Positions 23,163 to 34,870 of a DNA stretch of 64,000 nucleotides are shown one piece after another (the stretch's first letter is position 1; each line of letters begins with the position of its first letter). The DNA comes from Aplectana chamaeleonis (lineage: Eukaryota > Nematoda > Chromadorea > Rhabditida > Cosmocercidae), in the NCBI GenBank assembly GCA_029168955.1, contig JAPDOI010000182.1:1054001-1118000 (forward strand), written 5' to 3'. Below the pieces are notes generated by a model. The model ran no database searches. It saw nothing but the letters and a program-made list of their open reading frames with translations, and was not told where the DNA came from. A program made the translations under genes and the position numbers.

Positions 23163-23557
23163 TTGGGAAAACTCCTCATTATTTGAAGCTACCCGTAAAT
23201 GCTAGTATTTTTTTGACTTCTTCAGAAGAAGCGAAAAGCTGCTCGGTCAGGTCATGAGCAATCTCTTGGCACAAATGCTAGTGTACAAAAGCAATATCCA
23301 GCCTACTTCACGGTACGGTCGAAACATTCCATAGAAACGTTTGCGAAGCTTCTTCGACAATTTTTTGCAACATGTCGCCTGACCTGCTGCAGGACCGCAT
23401 TCTCATGATCCTTCGCACATTGAGGCGCTCAAGCTTCAAATTCAGTCTAAATTGCATCGATTGTTGGTAACTTACTTGAGTGATGACTTCTATAGGCTGG
23501 AGCAGCTGGTTTTTTTAATTTTGAAAATTTTGATTTTTTAAACAATTTTTTACAATT
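23163..23557. other. No gene assigned
   Basis: No recognised features. Confidence 0.3.
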
Positions 23558-24050
23558 TTAAAGGCAGTGTTCACGATAGAAATCGTTTTTCTGTCTTTTT
23601 CCCTATCCTGAAAACGGCCTCATGCTGACTCCAATGATGTCTCTGAAATCGTACAAGACCTTCTGGGAACGGAGTTATGGTCCCTCAAAAATTGAGCTAA
23701 GGAAACATGGTGGACGAGTTGTCCGAGGCTTGTAATTTCCGTCTTTTGCAGCCGATGTATGCGAGCTGACCTGAGTAGAGAGAGAAGTTGAAAATGAAGG
23801 GAGGAACGGGGCTAATGATTGGAAATCATCGCTCATCTCACAATCTCGAGCATTCATTTGTTCACGTCGGTGGGCGTGGAAAGTGCATCTGGGGGTGACG
23901 AGCTGATGGGTGTCCAACTTTGGGGCCGTAGGGGACCGTTCCGAGCTAATTTTTTTCAGTTTTTTCAACGTTAGGGTTCCGCTAGGCCCCGCAGCTGCCG
24001 ATATCCACCAAAAAACCAGACATGGTTTTTATCGTGGACACTGCCTTTAA
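23558..24050 (-). mobile_element. TTAA-flanked element, family C, copy 3
   Basis: TTAA on both sides; termini AGGCAGTGTTCACGATAGAA and, inward, AGGCAGTGTCCACGATAAAA. It is nearly collinear with 7403-7902 in the opposite orientation. The minus strand carries a 97-codon open frame (23968-23675) that corresponds to frames in the other copies. Confidence 0.9.
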
Positions 24051-24189
24051 AGCAATTTGAAAATTCCTTGAAAGCGTTTTCACTGATAGAACATACCGCC
24101 ATATGCTTACCATAACAACTGGTGTCCAAAAGCTGCTCTCTTCTTGCAACTGAGACAGCATTGCCCGCGAAAAGTGTTTTTTCACACCA

Positions 24190-24365
24190 AAGTTGACATG
24201 GTTAGGTCAAAAATTAAGTATAGCCTCTCTCCCTCTTTCTGATCTGATCGGAATGAGGCTTATCAGTCCTAACGAATGCACCTTATCGTTGTCATATTTT
24301 GCCATGACCGACCGCTCCGCTGCGTGCTTCACCCTCACTCATCTGAGCGGGATAGGTTATACGGT
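24190..24365 (+). repeat. Dispersed repeat R, copy 2
   Basis: Contains GAGGCTTATCAG and TTGCCATGACCGACCGCTCC followed by an ATCTGAGCGGGATAGG end, in the same order as 9690 and 63445. Confidence 0.55.
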
Positions 24366-25079
24366 ATTCACACTTCAGCCAAATGACATATATATTTTTG
24401 GAGAGTTTTGAGTGAGCTTCAACATGCTACTTTGGTTGATATAGTGCACAAGTCAGCGTGATAGCTACTCCATGCCTTGTGAATCCCTCAAAATTTATTC
24501 GTGAATCGAATATTTTTTCGAATATTCGATTCATTCGGGAAATCAAATTGATCGTTCTCTCGAATGTTCGAGAGATTGGATTTGATCCGGTTTTTGGAAT
24601 AACCTGTTTATTCGTATAATCGATGTTTTCGATTTACCGACTACTCAACCGATTTCTAGTCACGATGTTCTAATATTCATCCACTAAGAAAAATATTCAG
24701 CAATGTCCGTAAATTCAAATAATCTTTCCGAATATTCATTCGGATCGAATAGGGGACAGCTTGTCAAAGTCATTCATTCATATAAAAAAAATGAGAGACC
24801 TTCTTCGCATTTGTTTTTTTTTTCATTTCCATTCAAGAATTTTCGGAAGGCCATATTCAAAAAATTATATAAAAAATTTCTGTAAAGGATTATATTAATT
24901 AATCGCTCTTTCGAAAGCCTAGGTGGAATGCCCATGTCTGGTGAACACTGAGGAATCCAGCTAATGAACTGATTTTTCTTGTGGACAAAGTAATAGCCAT
25001 TTTCCCCTTCTCGATGACACTTGAAGGACAACAGATTGTGCTGTTCTAATAGCAGAATTTCATGTTGGGATTTTTATAC
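24366..25079. other. No gene; TTCGAATATTCG-rich AT sequence
   Basis: 24490-24770 is dense in CGAATATTCG, ATTCATTCGG and their complements, related to 54587-54764 and 61177-61317. No coding support. Confidence 0.4.
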
Positions 25080-25609
25080 TTAAAGACAGTGGTCGCGAGC
25101 AAATATGCTGGTCTTGTTTCCTCTCTTTTTCCTCTCCGAGTAGTAGGACCTATAAGAAAAAATTGCGAAAAAAATCCCTGTTTTGGACCAAATTTCAAGC
25201 CTGAACTATATTGTCTTTTGATGGTGGACGAGCCCACTCTACATACATCATCGGCATCGATGATCTCTAATATCGAGAACATCAGCTGGCTTGAAATTGA
25301 ATTTGAATCAATAAACATCACTCATCTAGTCAAAAAGCATTGACTGAAGTGCTTGCTTTCATTGCTAAATTGTTTGTATTAGGTGTATTTGTATTTATTT
25401 CTTCCTCTGAATGTTTGATTGCTCGCCAGGAGACTGCGATCTTTTTGGTCGTCGCTGTGCACGTGTGCACGAACTGGCATCGTTGGGCCCCAACTCTAAT
25501 TCTAGCCCGTTTTTCACAGCACTACCTTCATAGTTTTTCAGCTGTTTTCGATCTAAGCTAATTTTGTAGTTTTTCCGATAACGTTTTTCATCGTGACCAC
25601 TGCCTTTAA
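25080..25609 (+). mobile_element. TTAA-flanked element, family B, copy 1
   Basis: TTAA on both sides, termini AGACAGTGGTCGCGAGCAAA and (inward) AGGCAGTGGTCACGATGAAA. The interior is collinear with 31051-31594 in reverse orientation and includes a GTGCACACGTGTGCAC palindrome and GGCATCGATGATCTCTA. Confidence 0.9.
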
Positions 25610-26323
25610 CCAACAATAGATTTCGGGCATGTTGATGGAAATCAAGTTGATTTCTCTCTGGCAGTCGGATGGTGGTGATTTGTTTCCATACTTTTGTTTT
25701 GTAAGGAATAGAGATGAGTCAGTTGCAAACCGAGGTCCGAGAAAGTCGTTCAGTTTTCAGAGTCTTCTTGTCGGAAATAACAAGAAATAAAAGCCCTGAA
25801 AAGCTGCAGTGCCTATAGAACTTAACCACTTTGGGATTCTAACTATGTACAGATTCACAAGCTGCCAGAAATCTCTTTCCCCTCAATCTCGGGTTTGGTA
25901 AAATGACATCCACCCTATCTCAGAATGTGACTTCTCCCTTCTACTTTTTACAGCTTCATTTGATTCTTTGAGGTTTTATAAAAACCTCGAGGTCTTACTC
26001 AATGATGCCTCTCTCAGGCGGTTTCATCACGTATTCATGCGACGGCGGCGTCCGATTTTCCTCCTTCCTCCCCGTCTCCTTTCCACTTCGCCTCCGCCTT
26101 CGACGATGTGGCTGCTGCACTTTTGCTTTCATGAATTATAGTATTCGAGCTTCGAGCCGCGCTATTCACCGTCCATTAAATCCTCGTTCACACGCTTACG
26201 CTCTCCATCTCTATCGGGTTACTTTTGACGCCTTCAGATTGGAAACACTGAGCCGTCCTCCTCACTTCAATCCCTTCAAGATTTTTTCGCTTTCCTTTGT
26301 ATCCTCAAAATTCAGTATTTCAG
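25610..26323. other. Pyrimidine-rich DNA upstream of a candidate exon
   Basis: 26000-26290 is strongly pyrimidine-rich on the plus strand and stays open without protein character. It ends in the CAGTATTTCAG acceptor of the next entry. Confidence 0.3.
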
Positions 26324-26638
26324 GGTCCCCCCGAGTTCACAGCGTCGGCAACGTCATCAACACCTATACTTCTAAACCGGTGAAAACACAGGAGGAGGAC
26401 GTCATGCACGACATCATTGAGGTGGGGTTTGTGGAAGAATCTCTGGAATACTATTGTTGACGTTGTTTACTTCAAACGTTTATTTGTTTGTATAGCCCAT
26501 ACATGGATACGAGCAGATAGAATAAGGAAATATAGATCTTCAGGAACTACAGCGGCTAAGAAGAAACTATGATGAATATTTTCAGGAAATATTAAGAAAT
26601 ATATCGGCCTGCAAAACATCACCCGCCCGTACGAATAG
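26324..26638 (+). CDS. Candidate gene E: last two exons
   Basis: The acceptor TATTTCAG (26316-26323) is followed by 98 open bases to a donor GAG/GTGGGG at 26422. The codons are strongly C- or G-ending (GTC GGC AAC GTC ATC AAC ACC), unlike the surroundings, and read INTYTSKPVKTQEEDVMHDI. A second segment at 26597-26638 (KYIGLQNITRPYE then TAG) has the same codon style and compatible phase 0 if the ATTAAG acceptor is used; the stronger TTTTCAG 11 bases upstream gives another phase. If the first donor is ignored, the frame ends at 26458 instead. Product unrecognised. Confidence 0.35.
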
Positions 26639-26689
26639 CTGAAGTAGACATGTTAGGCCGTAGTTATCCACTGGCTGGGCTGCGAAAAT

Positions 26690-26910
26690 AGCAAGGCAAC
26701 TGTCACTGTGCAAGGAACATTTGTCGTAGAAAAAAGCCACAACGAGCAGTCATATGTAAATACTTGCCGCTGCCCCCGTACTGTGTCGTTGCGGGACCTA
26801 TCATTTTGGAATTCTGCCAAGTTCCACCAGCTGATCATTTCTCAGGGTAAATTTTTCGAATCAATAGATACATTATATATAGTAAAGATGGCATGAGCAT
26901 CACGTCGATG
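26690..26910. repeat. Dispersed repeat shared with 40530-40705
   Basis: Shared blocks in the same order: CACAACGAGCAGTCAT, a CGCCGC/CCCGTACTGTGTCG block, GCCAAGTTCCACCAGCTGAT and AGGGTAAATTTTT. The reading frames differ between copies, so it is probably not coding. Confidence 0.55.
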
Positions 26911-27598
26911 AGGGAAGGAATGAAATGATAGAAGATTTTGCAATGATCAAAATATCGAAGATCAAAATATCTGCGTAATTCAATTGAGCTGACCGGGGAA
27001 TTTTTTTTTGGTTCCCTACTAACATCGCACGACGTTTTCATTACGCTGCTGTATAACTGGGTCCTTATATGGGAATCAATCAAGAGATTTCATCTACCAT
27101 TAGACAGTTTTAATACTATAAATTATCGGATGCTTTCCCAAATTCCGCTTCTCGTTTTGTTATTCGCAGGAATGGTGTTGAGCAGGCTGGCGACTCAAAA
27201 TCGCTCAAGAATTATGGATATTTTTCGACACTTCTAACTGCGTTGGCGTTGTGGCAGGAGCCGCTGTAGGATTCATGTTTAAATTTCAGTCATGTCTGCG
27301 AGCGTGTATGCTGCCTTTGAACTTTTCGACTAACCGTGGGGAAATTCGCATCAAAACGCCATTTTTCTCGATGATCCCAACATGGGATGAGGTGAATTTT
27401 TTTTACCGAATTTCGGAATTCGGATCGACTTTCTCAATTTCGGAAGTCGGCATTCGGTAGTTGATACGCCTAAACCCATCCGAAATGGGAAACTCGTTCG
27501 ATGAAATTCCTAACCCTCTGGTGACTGTGCCTCCCGAAAAACTTGGGCTTAACCTTATTATTAGAATAATTCTCATGTAAATATGGTTTCCGTATTCG
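26911..27598. other. No gene assigned
   Basis: AT-rich, no recognised features. Confidence 0.3.
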
Positions 27599-27722
27599 AT
27601 TTAGTCTGAGGCATGGACCAGGCGGCTGGCTGTGCTGTGTTGACAGCATAACTGGACAGCGGGGTTTCGAATCGCGCGCTGTGATCTACCGTCGCAGCCC
27701 CGTCCATTCATCAGACTAAATT
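27599..27722. mobile_element. Short MITE, ATTTAGTCTGA termini
   Basis: ATTTAGTCTGAGGCATGGAC at the left is inverted at the right as GTCCATTCATCAGACTAAAT. The core GGGGCTGCGACGG and CGCGCGATTCGAAACC recur in the opposite orientation at 36290-36417. Confidence 0.8.
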
Positions 27723-27977
27723 TGTTACGTGCACTCTATAATCAACCCTTACTTTGTGAAGAGTGAAGACGGACCGACCTGCAATTCGAATTTAGCGCCC
27801 AAATTAACTCCCTAGGGTTTTGGCAAGGAAAATTGTAAAAAAAATTCTAATCTCGTGGAATTTTCCGATTTTTTTCGCATTTTCAGGCTTCTTAGGAAAT
27901 CAGAAGGCCAGAAATTGTCGGAAATTGGAATTCCGCTCATCCCTGATCCCAATCCAAAGCGGAAACAAAGCCACAAG

Positions 27978-28217
27978 TTAAAGTCTATCCGAACGAGACT
28001 GTCCACCCGCGATGTCGGCGTGCGTGTTAAGCGGCCTTCACGAAGGCATTTTTTGGACGACCTTACCCACGACTGGGTTACAGCTGACTGGGATATTGTT
28101 CACCACTCGTCTGATATTCCTGTTAGTTGATTCATCAGTTCAAAAAAAACCTCCGTGACGGCCTCCGACACGCCCGCCGGACGCGTGGACGGACCGTCTC
28201 CTCCGGACAGACTTTAA
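27978..28217. mobile_element. TTAA-flanked palindromic MITE, AGTCTGTCC family
   Basis: TTAA on both sides. Arms AGTCTATCCGAACGAGACTG and (inward from the right) AGTCTGTCCGGAGGAGACGG enclose GC-rich subterminal blocks and a short AT-rich core. Same family as 177-412. Confidence 0.82.
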
Positions 28218-28525
28218 ATCCATTTCGTAATAGAGGTGGCGTAAGAAAAGAAGGAACTTCTGATATCCATTTTCCGACTTTCTTACTGTCTCTGCATATG
28301 TTTTGTGAAACTGAGTGGAGGCGAAGTAGGGAAAGGGTCTGAAGGAAACAAAATAATTGCAATTATTAGACGATGGTAGGAACTCCTTGCAACGCGACTG
28401 AGATAGACAATTCTATACCAATTATCCTTTGTTGTTACCACCGACGCGGAAATGACGACAATCTCAAGCCATGTCATGCGGAAAAAGCGGAATACTAAGT
28501 TTTATAATCGTACGGGTTGTTGCAG

Positions 28526-28627
28526 GAAGCAAGCGACTTAATAACCTACGGCGCATCGGTAGACAACAATTTATTATCTCAACTTGGCTGTGTTTTGGGA
28601 ACGAGAAAACGTCTTCATTCAAGCTAG
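28526..28627 (+). CDS. Possible terminal exon
   Basis: After acceptor GGTTGTTGCAG (28515-28525), 33 codons are open to TAG in the frame EASDLITYGASVDNNLLSQL. Longer frames on both strands overlap this stretch (119 codons plus, 75 codons minus), so the choice is uncertain. Confidence 0.18.
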   Translation, partial: EASDLITYGASVDNNLLSQLGCVLGTRKRLHSS

Positions 28628-29320
28628 TTACCAGAATCGTGCGCTTTTTTTTGTCGAAACTTTCTTTATTCACAAAATATGGTGCGGCCATTGTATTTTA
28701 CAAAAGACCTGACAATGGCTTACGCCCAGTCAAGTCGTTTGTTCCTATCTTCGAAGTTTACCAATCGAAGCATGGGATAGTACGTTGCGATGGAAATAAC
28801 TCAAGATTTTTTTGCCGATATCATCTTTGATGCTTAAAGTGGGCTTCCATGTAAGGTATTCAGCGAAAGGTTCTCACGTTCACCATAATTCAAGCATCAC
28901 GCGATGCAGAGCTTCATTGAAATTGTACTTACTACATAGAAATAGCGTTTGAAATCTGAAGACTCGCGAGGACCTGCTGAGATACAGTATTTTATTTCTT
29001 TAGAGGATGCTATTAATTAAAGGCCAAATTTTTATTACATCCGGAAAGTCACTTTGAACTAGCTTTATGATACATACATATTTAGTTATGGCCTGTTCTC
29101 TATTGGATGCCATACGAAACATGATACTACCAATTTTTTTGATGTGGAAGTCATATGTTACGAGTGCTCAAAAGAGCATCTGTACTTGAACACGAAAATG
29201 ATGGATTGCCGTGGACATGTACGCCTCGGGATCCTCATTGCGGGGAACTCTTTCAATTTTGACCACTTTTTCGAACCCTCACGGCAGGGATATTGGAGAG
29301 GCGATAGGACTTCCTAAACC
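28628..29320. other. No gene assigned
   Basis: No recognised features. Confidence 0.3.
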
Positions 29321-29602
29321 TATAGGCAGTGTTCAGGATGAAAAATCGTATCCCAGTTTTCGATGTTTCTAAGTAAGTGAGTCCACAGAGTAGGAGCTAC
29401 TAATGAAAATTCCCCACAAAACTCAGATATCGGAGAAAAACAGTTTAAAGAAGCCTCTGAGATATTTAATTACGCTTTTTTGGGGGGCTGCGGACAAAGC
29501 GTCAAACCTAACGTCTGCAATGGTTTAGCGCTTCAAAATTGTTAGGAACACAAGCCACTTTGCTTTCTGTTTCTTGTACCGGAACCTTTCAAGAAATAAT
29601 AT
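29321..29602 (+). repeat. TTAA-type element, family H, left part (copy 1)
   Basis: Begins AGGCAGTGTTCAGGATGAAA next to TATA and is collinear for about 280 bases with 54243-54532. Shared blocks include CTGCGGACAA, CGTCAAACC and CTTTGCTTTCTGTTTC. No matching right terminus was found. Confidence 0.6.
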
Positions 29603-29958
29603 GAGCCAATGCACATGTTTGGATGTTAGAATCTTCCGAGATCAAGAATATTCAAAAAATCGCCCTCTGATTGTGAGCGCGTTATTTTTTAGCCGTTGTT
29701 TCCAGGCGTTTCCTGAGTATATCCAACCAATAAAAGCTACTCAGAACAAAATAAGACGTCGAGTGAATGAGGGCATACATAATGGGAAAACGGCGACGCT
29801 GGCGACATCGTCGCTGCAAGTCCGCGAGGTCTTCGCGTTTTGCTGCCCCTGGCATTCACGGCAAGTTTGCTACTTGTAAATGTTAAAATCTCATCAATTG
29901 CATACGCCCCGCAAAAACCAGCAGCAGCGAAACGCTTATGCATAACTAGGCCTTGAAG
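29603..29958. other. No gene assigned
   Basis: The plus frame 29574-29879 crosses the end of the family H repeat and is not accepted. 29951-29958 is the left target duplication of the following hAT-like element. Confidence 0.3.
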
Positions 29959-31050
29959 CAGGGTCAAGCAACCAGTTGGAAAAACTGTGATCATGGTTGC
30001 GATCCCCCTCCAGCGTTGCCGAAAGTGGCGACCCCCCTCCTCCACCATGGTCGCGCTGATTCCGCTTTTTTGTCCCGCCCACTTTCTTTTTCCTTAGATA
30101 TGATAATTTTCTTCGCTGATTATAATTATTCGACTTCTTTATTTCTTAATCTTTTTATTCAGGCCAGTGATATTTGTGAAGGTTTCGACCTTAGTGCGAA
30201 AAATATTAACAACAAAACATTTTATTTAACAATATTTTCTTTATACAACAAACTAACTACTGTACAAAAAATAGGGTTTTCAAAATTTTTCATCGTATTT
30301 GGAAAGTGACAGCTCGTGGTAGCTAGAGATTGAAACAAATCGATAGAAATCATTGTACTTCGATCTTAAGAGAACGGGTCTCTCTCTACGTGTATGAAAC
30401 AGAAAAATCGCCCAAAAACGATTTTTTCACTTCGGCCCAGTTTTGCTTGGAACCAACTCAGAATTACTTAAAATGGGTTTTCACACAGGTTCAACCCGAT
30501 CAAACCGGTTTTTGAGCCGCTGGCCACCTAAATGTTCGTCGAAATCTGATTTGTCGGTGTAGCGAAAACATGGGTTTTCCGGGCCTTCTGGTGTCTTTGG
30601 TATTTCCATGAGGTGCCGTAACTCACGGTTCGATGAAACAGACCGGCTTAGTAGCTGGAAAAGTTTAAAGCCGCTCATTTAGAGTGAGAAGTATGCAGAA
30701 AAAATCGCCCGTTGGAAAAAGTGGTGTTGAAAGGCCGTTTTTTTTCCAAATGGCCCTTACAAACTTGGTTTTCACTTCTGGAAGGCGGCAGTCGAGCAAA
30801 ACATGCACCTACTAGATGGTTATCGAAAACTACATTAGGTGGATTTTTTCCAAAAAAATATGTGAGATTTCTCACCTCTGTCTTCACCTCACCATCACGT
30901 ACGATGTGAAAACCTCGAAAATTTTTTCAGAAAAAATCCAGGTAACACAGTTTTCGATAACCATTCAGTAGATGCATTTTTTTCTCGACTGCTGCCTTTT
31001 AGAGGTGAAAACCAAGGCTGTAAGGGCCATTTGGAAAAAGAAACGGCTCT

Positions 31051-31594
31051 TTAAAGGCCTTGGTCACGATGAAAAACGTTATCGAAAGAACTACAAAAAT
31101 CAGCTCAGATATAAAACAGCTCGAAAACTATGAAGGTAGCGCGGTGAAAAACGGGCTAGAATTAGAGTTATTAAGACCCTAAATTTCCAGTTCGTGCACA
31201 CGTGCACAGAAAGATCACAGTCTCATGCCAAGCAATCAAAAATCATTGACACTCAGAGGAAGAAATAAATGCAAATTTACCAAATAAAACAGTTGAAAAA
31301 CGAAAGCAAGCACCTCAGTCAATGTTTTTGACTAGATGAGTACATAAATCCGAAGGTTCATTGATTGAAATTCAATTTCAAGCCAGCTGATGTTCTTGAT
31401 ACTAGAGATCATCGATGCCGATGATGTGGGGTGGACTCGTCCACCATCAAATGACAAGAAAGTTCAGGCTTCGAATTTGGCCCAGAACAGCTATTTTTTG
31501 GCGATTTTTTTAAAGGATCTACTACTCTATACCCAGAAAAGGGTTTAGAGAGGAAAAGAAGACGAGCATATTTGAGCGCGACCACTGCCTTTAA
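31051..31594 (-). mobile_element. TTAA-flanked element, family B, copy 2 (nested)
   Basis: TTAA at both ends; termini AGGCCTTGGTCACGATGAAA and (inward) AGGCAGTGGTCGCGCTCAAA. Collinear with 25080-25609 in reverse. It splits one arm of an inverted repeat inside the hAT-like element: the flanks AACGGCTCT and AACCACTTTTT are continuous in the other arm (30715-30745) and in copy 1 (near 22395). Confidence 0.92.
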
Positions 31595-32532
31595 AACCAC
31601 TTTTTCCAAGGGGCGATTTTTTCTGTTTCTCACTCTAAATGAGTGGCTTTGCTTTCATCCATTTCAGTACTGGCTCTACTTACCAAACCGCTGAGTTACG
31701 GCCCATCAGAGCATAGTACATGACACTGAAAGCAAGGGTGTGCTGAAAATTCTTTAAAAAATTTCAGAAAACAGAAAAACGAGATTGTCAGAAAATAGAA
31801 ATCAGAAAACAGAAAGGCCAACACGGCCAGGAAACAGAAACAGAAAAATTTTCAGAAAAAATTTTGATTGCGCTTGAACTTTTTTTTTCAAATGGAAAAA
31901 GAGTGTCATTCTGAATGTCCTTATCATGCCTGTAAAACAATATCTACGAGACTGCACAAATGACCAATAAGACATTGATAGTAGCGATGATACGTCAATG
32001 ACGGGTAGATCATCATTAAAGACACTCACTCTGACAATGAGAGTTTTAGCCGAGAAATAGCCCACCAGGCTCCACGGGGCTTCCTGATCTGCTATTTTTC
32101 GGATACTTCTTAGTTGTTTCTCGGATATTACGCGCCTGAGATGATGTTGTTTACGAAATAGCCCACAAGTAGCCGAGCAATAACCGAGAAATAACCAAGA
32201 CGTGACCGGCACACCGACACGCAACGCGGCCCCCACCGGCTCGTCGAGCAGCCACCAGGGCCTCCAGCGGTTGGGCGGGGTCTCCTGGTGCCAGGCAGGG
32301 TCACCGCAAACTTGGGTACTCGAACCGATGTTGATATCCAAATCATGCCTTAGGAATGCGCCTTATTGATCTCTTGGAAAGCATTATTTGGCGGACATTT
32401 CGCGGCGAACAACATTTGGCTGCCATTTCTCGGCCATTTCGCGGCAACCAGCTACTTCCCGACCATTTCTCATCACGCAGAAAGCAGGCAGTTCCTGGCT
32501 ATTTATTGACTATTGAGCACGCCTGTGCGTCA

Positions 32533-32654
32533 GCACAATAGGGGTTGCATCCCAGGTCCGAAACCGGATTCAACCCCTCATTGTCAGCAGCAGGTTCTGC
32601 TGACAGCGACTGGTTCAATTAGACGTCTGCCCTGCGATGCAACCCCTATTGTGC
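32533..32654. repeat. Short inverted repeat
   Basis: GCACAATAGGGGTTGCATC at 32533 is inverted at 32636-32654, around a core with CTGTCAGCAG motifs. Confidence 0.75.
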
Positions 32655-33158
32655 CGAAGTACTGCTGTACGAGTACGTGAGCAGGCTTCGCGACAGAATC
32701 GATTGTTGAGTTTTGTTAAGGAAAATGCCGGTCTGGCCTTCGCAAAAACGAGAAAAGAGAAAAGTGGCAGGAGAAAACACGCACGAAAACAAGTCAAAAC
32801 GGCTAGTTGGTGGGTGTGTGCCGGCCCCCCCCCCCTAGCAAGATCCTCAAAAACGCTGGTTATTTCACATTTTATTCATACTTTTTCGGAAGCGGCAAAT
32901 GCCTCGGAAAATCAGTAGAAAAAGGAGAAATCACATGTCTGGTAAGGTTATCAAATAACTGATTTCGCATTCTCTACTGACAATCTGCGACATTTGCCGA
33001 TTCGCGAAAGTAGGAATAAGGTGTAAGAGCAAGACGAATGACGGCAAAACAAGCTTTTATAGAAATACAGTCAATTGTGGGCAAGCTGACAACCAGCAGT
33101 ATCATGTTCCTGAATGTTTTTCCTCCGACTATTCACCTAGGTATATTCATTTTTGTGA

Positions 33159-33214
33159 TGACCTGGTCCACCTTCTCATGAGGATATGACCTGGTCCACC
33201 TTCTCATGAGGATA
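33159..33214 (+). repeat. Two tandem 28-base units in a family E end
   Basis: TGACCTGGTCCACCTTCTCA plus TGAGGATA occurs twice in a row. The following bases end in AACCCTGCCTTTAG near 33250, a decayed family E terminus. Confidence 0.85.
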
Positions 33215-33816
33215 CAACAACAACGGTTTTTGTGGCTAACCCTGCCTTTAGCAGAAATCACAAAATTGAGCACAAATAAGAGCGAAGCCTCGTAAACTAC
33301 TAAATAAGCTGCACTGTTCCACAGAGCTGGTTTTCCTGGACTTTTTCTGATTTTGGCTAATGAAAACAGAAATTTCCGCAAACCCCTGACTGTAAGGCTC
33401 CCAAAAACTATTTTTTCGCTATTTGGAAAATTGCAGTTTTGACGACTATTTAGGTCACCAGCGGTTGACAAATCAGTCTGAACAACTCGTGGATGTAAAG
33501 GAAACATTCTGAGGTGGAGCTGAGTTGAAATGAAAAGAAGGAATCGAAAAAATTCGGCGGTGCGACTCCCTTCTCCCCCAATTTTCATGTTTGGTGGCGA
33601 TCCCCTACGTTGGAAAATTTCCAACATTGCTTGACCCTGCCTTGAATGCACAGTACATCCTCATACATGAATTTTGTGATTTTCATTTGATTGTGTAGTA
33701 GACCTCTCCTATGTAACACGTGCCAAGTGCGAGATCTCAATTCCTCCAAATAGGCGAGATATAAGCGACCACTAAAGGCCCGACCTCCTTCGCTCACCAC
33801 CACGGGCCACATCCCC

Positions 33817-34410
33817 GCTCAGGAATTTCTGATTAAGTTACATGCGACTTATGGACTCTTAACATGTTACCTGCCATGTATCTTTACAACTTTGAGTTAC
33901 ATGTGACCTTTAACATAGTGAGTATGTTGCACGTTGCGAGTTGACTTACGTGTGACATAAAGTACTCGCGTGTAACTTGGATGTGCTATTTTATCGCACA
34001 TGTAACTTATCTACGCGGCAGGCGTCTCCAAGGGAAGTATACGACGCATTCCTGAGGCAGGACTCAGATGTGTGCATCGTCGTCGAAGTTTGAGGTACTT
34101 GTACCGGCCTAGCCGCTGGAGGCCCCGCCCAAGCCCTGGCGGCCCCAGGTGGCGCCCGCCGAGCTGGCCGCAATGCGCTTCGGTTCGCCGGCCGCGTCAT
34201 GTGTCGGTGTTTGGTTACATATGACAACATTGCAAGTTACTCGCATTGTTGTATAAGTTACGTGTAATATTGAGGCAAGTTACGCGTGACTTTAATCTAA
34301 AATCACGGCAAGTTAAGTCTCAAGTTTTATGTGAATTCAGAGTAAGTGGCATGAGGCCATCACGCAACTTGCGTCAAAGCCTCAGGTAACTTGTTCAGAA
34401 ATTCCTGAGC
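33817..34410. mobile_element. MITE with many AGTTACRYGTGAC subterminal motifs
   Basis: Inverted ends GCTCAGGAATTTCTGA and TTCAGAAATTCCTGAGC. Inside, AGTTACATGTGAC, AAGTTACGTGTAA, AAGTTACGCGTGAC and complements occur at least eight times on both sides of a GC-rich core (34090-34200). No target duplication could be read. Non-coding. Confidence 0.8.
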
Positions 34411-34425
34411 GTACCAGAGACGGCA

Positions 34426-34870
34426 TGCATGAACGCTTATCAGGTGGGCAGAGAGCCGCTTCGCGTTCTACGTGCGAAGCGTCGAGCCAGAGGTGACCCG
34501 AAAAACATGTCGTCCCCATTGTGTAAGGGCGCAAGCTCACGACGCACGGTGAACTCCCGCCTGACTGTCTTTTTTGAGACTTCAATCGTGCTTAACTTCT
34601 ATAATTTTGAGTTTCTCCTTGATAGTTATTTAATCCTAGATTAATTTAACCGTTTGGCTTTAGTATTTCGCAGAAATGAAGCCGTTTCAGATAAAGATTC
34701 AGAAAGCCGTTTCAGAAATCCAAAAAAAAACAGCTGTTATGCGGGAGGTTCACTGTGCTTGGGAGGTTGCGTTCCAACGTTAAGGGGACGGTATTCTTTT
34801 CGGGTTACCCCTGGCTCAACGCTTCGTATGTAGAACGCGAAGCGGCTGCCTCCTCACAAGCGTTCATGCA
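34426..34870. mobile_element. Long-TIR MITE, TGCATGAACGCTT termini
   Basis: About 88-base inverted ends: TGCATGAACGCTTATCAGGT on the left and (inward) TGCATGAACGCTTGTGAGGA on the right, including CCGCTTCGCGTTCTAC and GACCCGAAAA. It starts 16 bases after the previous element. Confidence 0.87.

Larger units (their letters stand above)
29959..33639 (+). mobile_element. hAT-like element, copy 2, carrying nested insertions
   Basis: Inverted ends CAGGGTCAAGCAAC and GTTGCTTGACCCTG, flanked by CCTTGAAG (29951-29958) and CCTTGAAT (33640-33647), an 8-base duplication with one mismatch. Subterminal GCGACCCCC motifs and an interior block at 30380-30890 match copy 1. 30600-30890 is repeated inverted at 30925-31050 plus 31595-31720, and the second arm is split by the TTAA element at 31051-31594. 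32040-32500 contains GC-rich DNA shared with 59690-60510. No transposase. Confidence 0.85.

Noticed and set aside
31802..32341. 179-codon minus frame
   Set aside because: It runs across several repeat junctions inside a hAT-like element; only a short motif near 32200-32340 is shared with another copy.
33133..33651. 172-codon minus frame
   Set aside because: It includes a 28-base tandem repeat, a decayed TTAA-element end and the hAT terminus.
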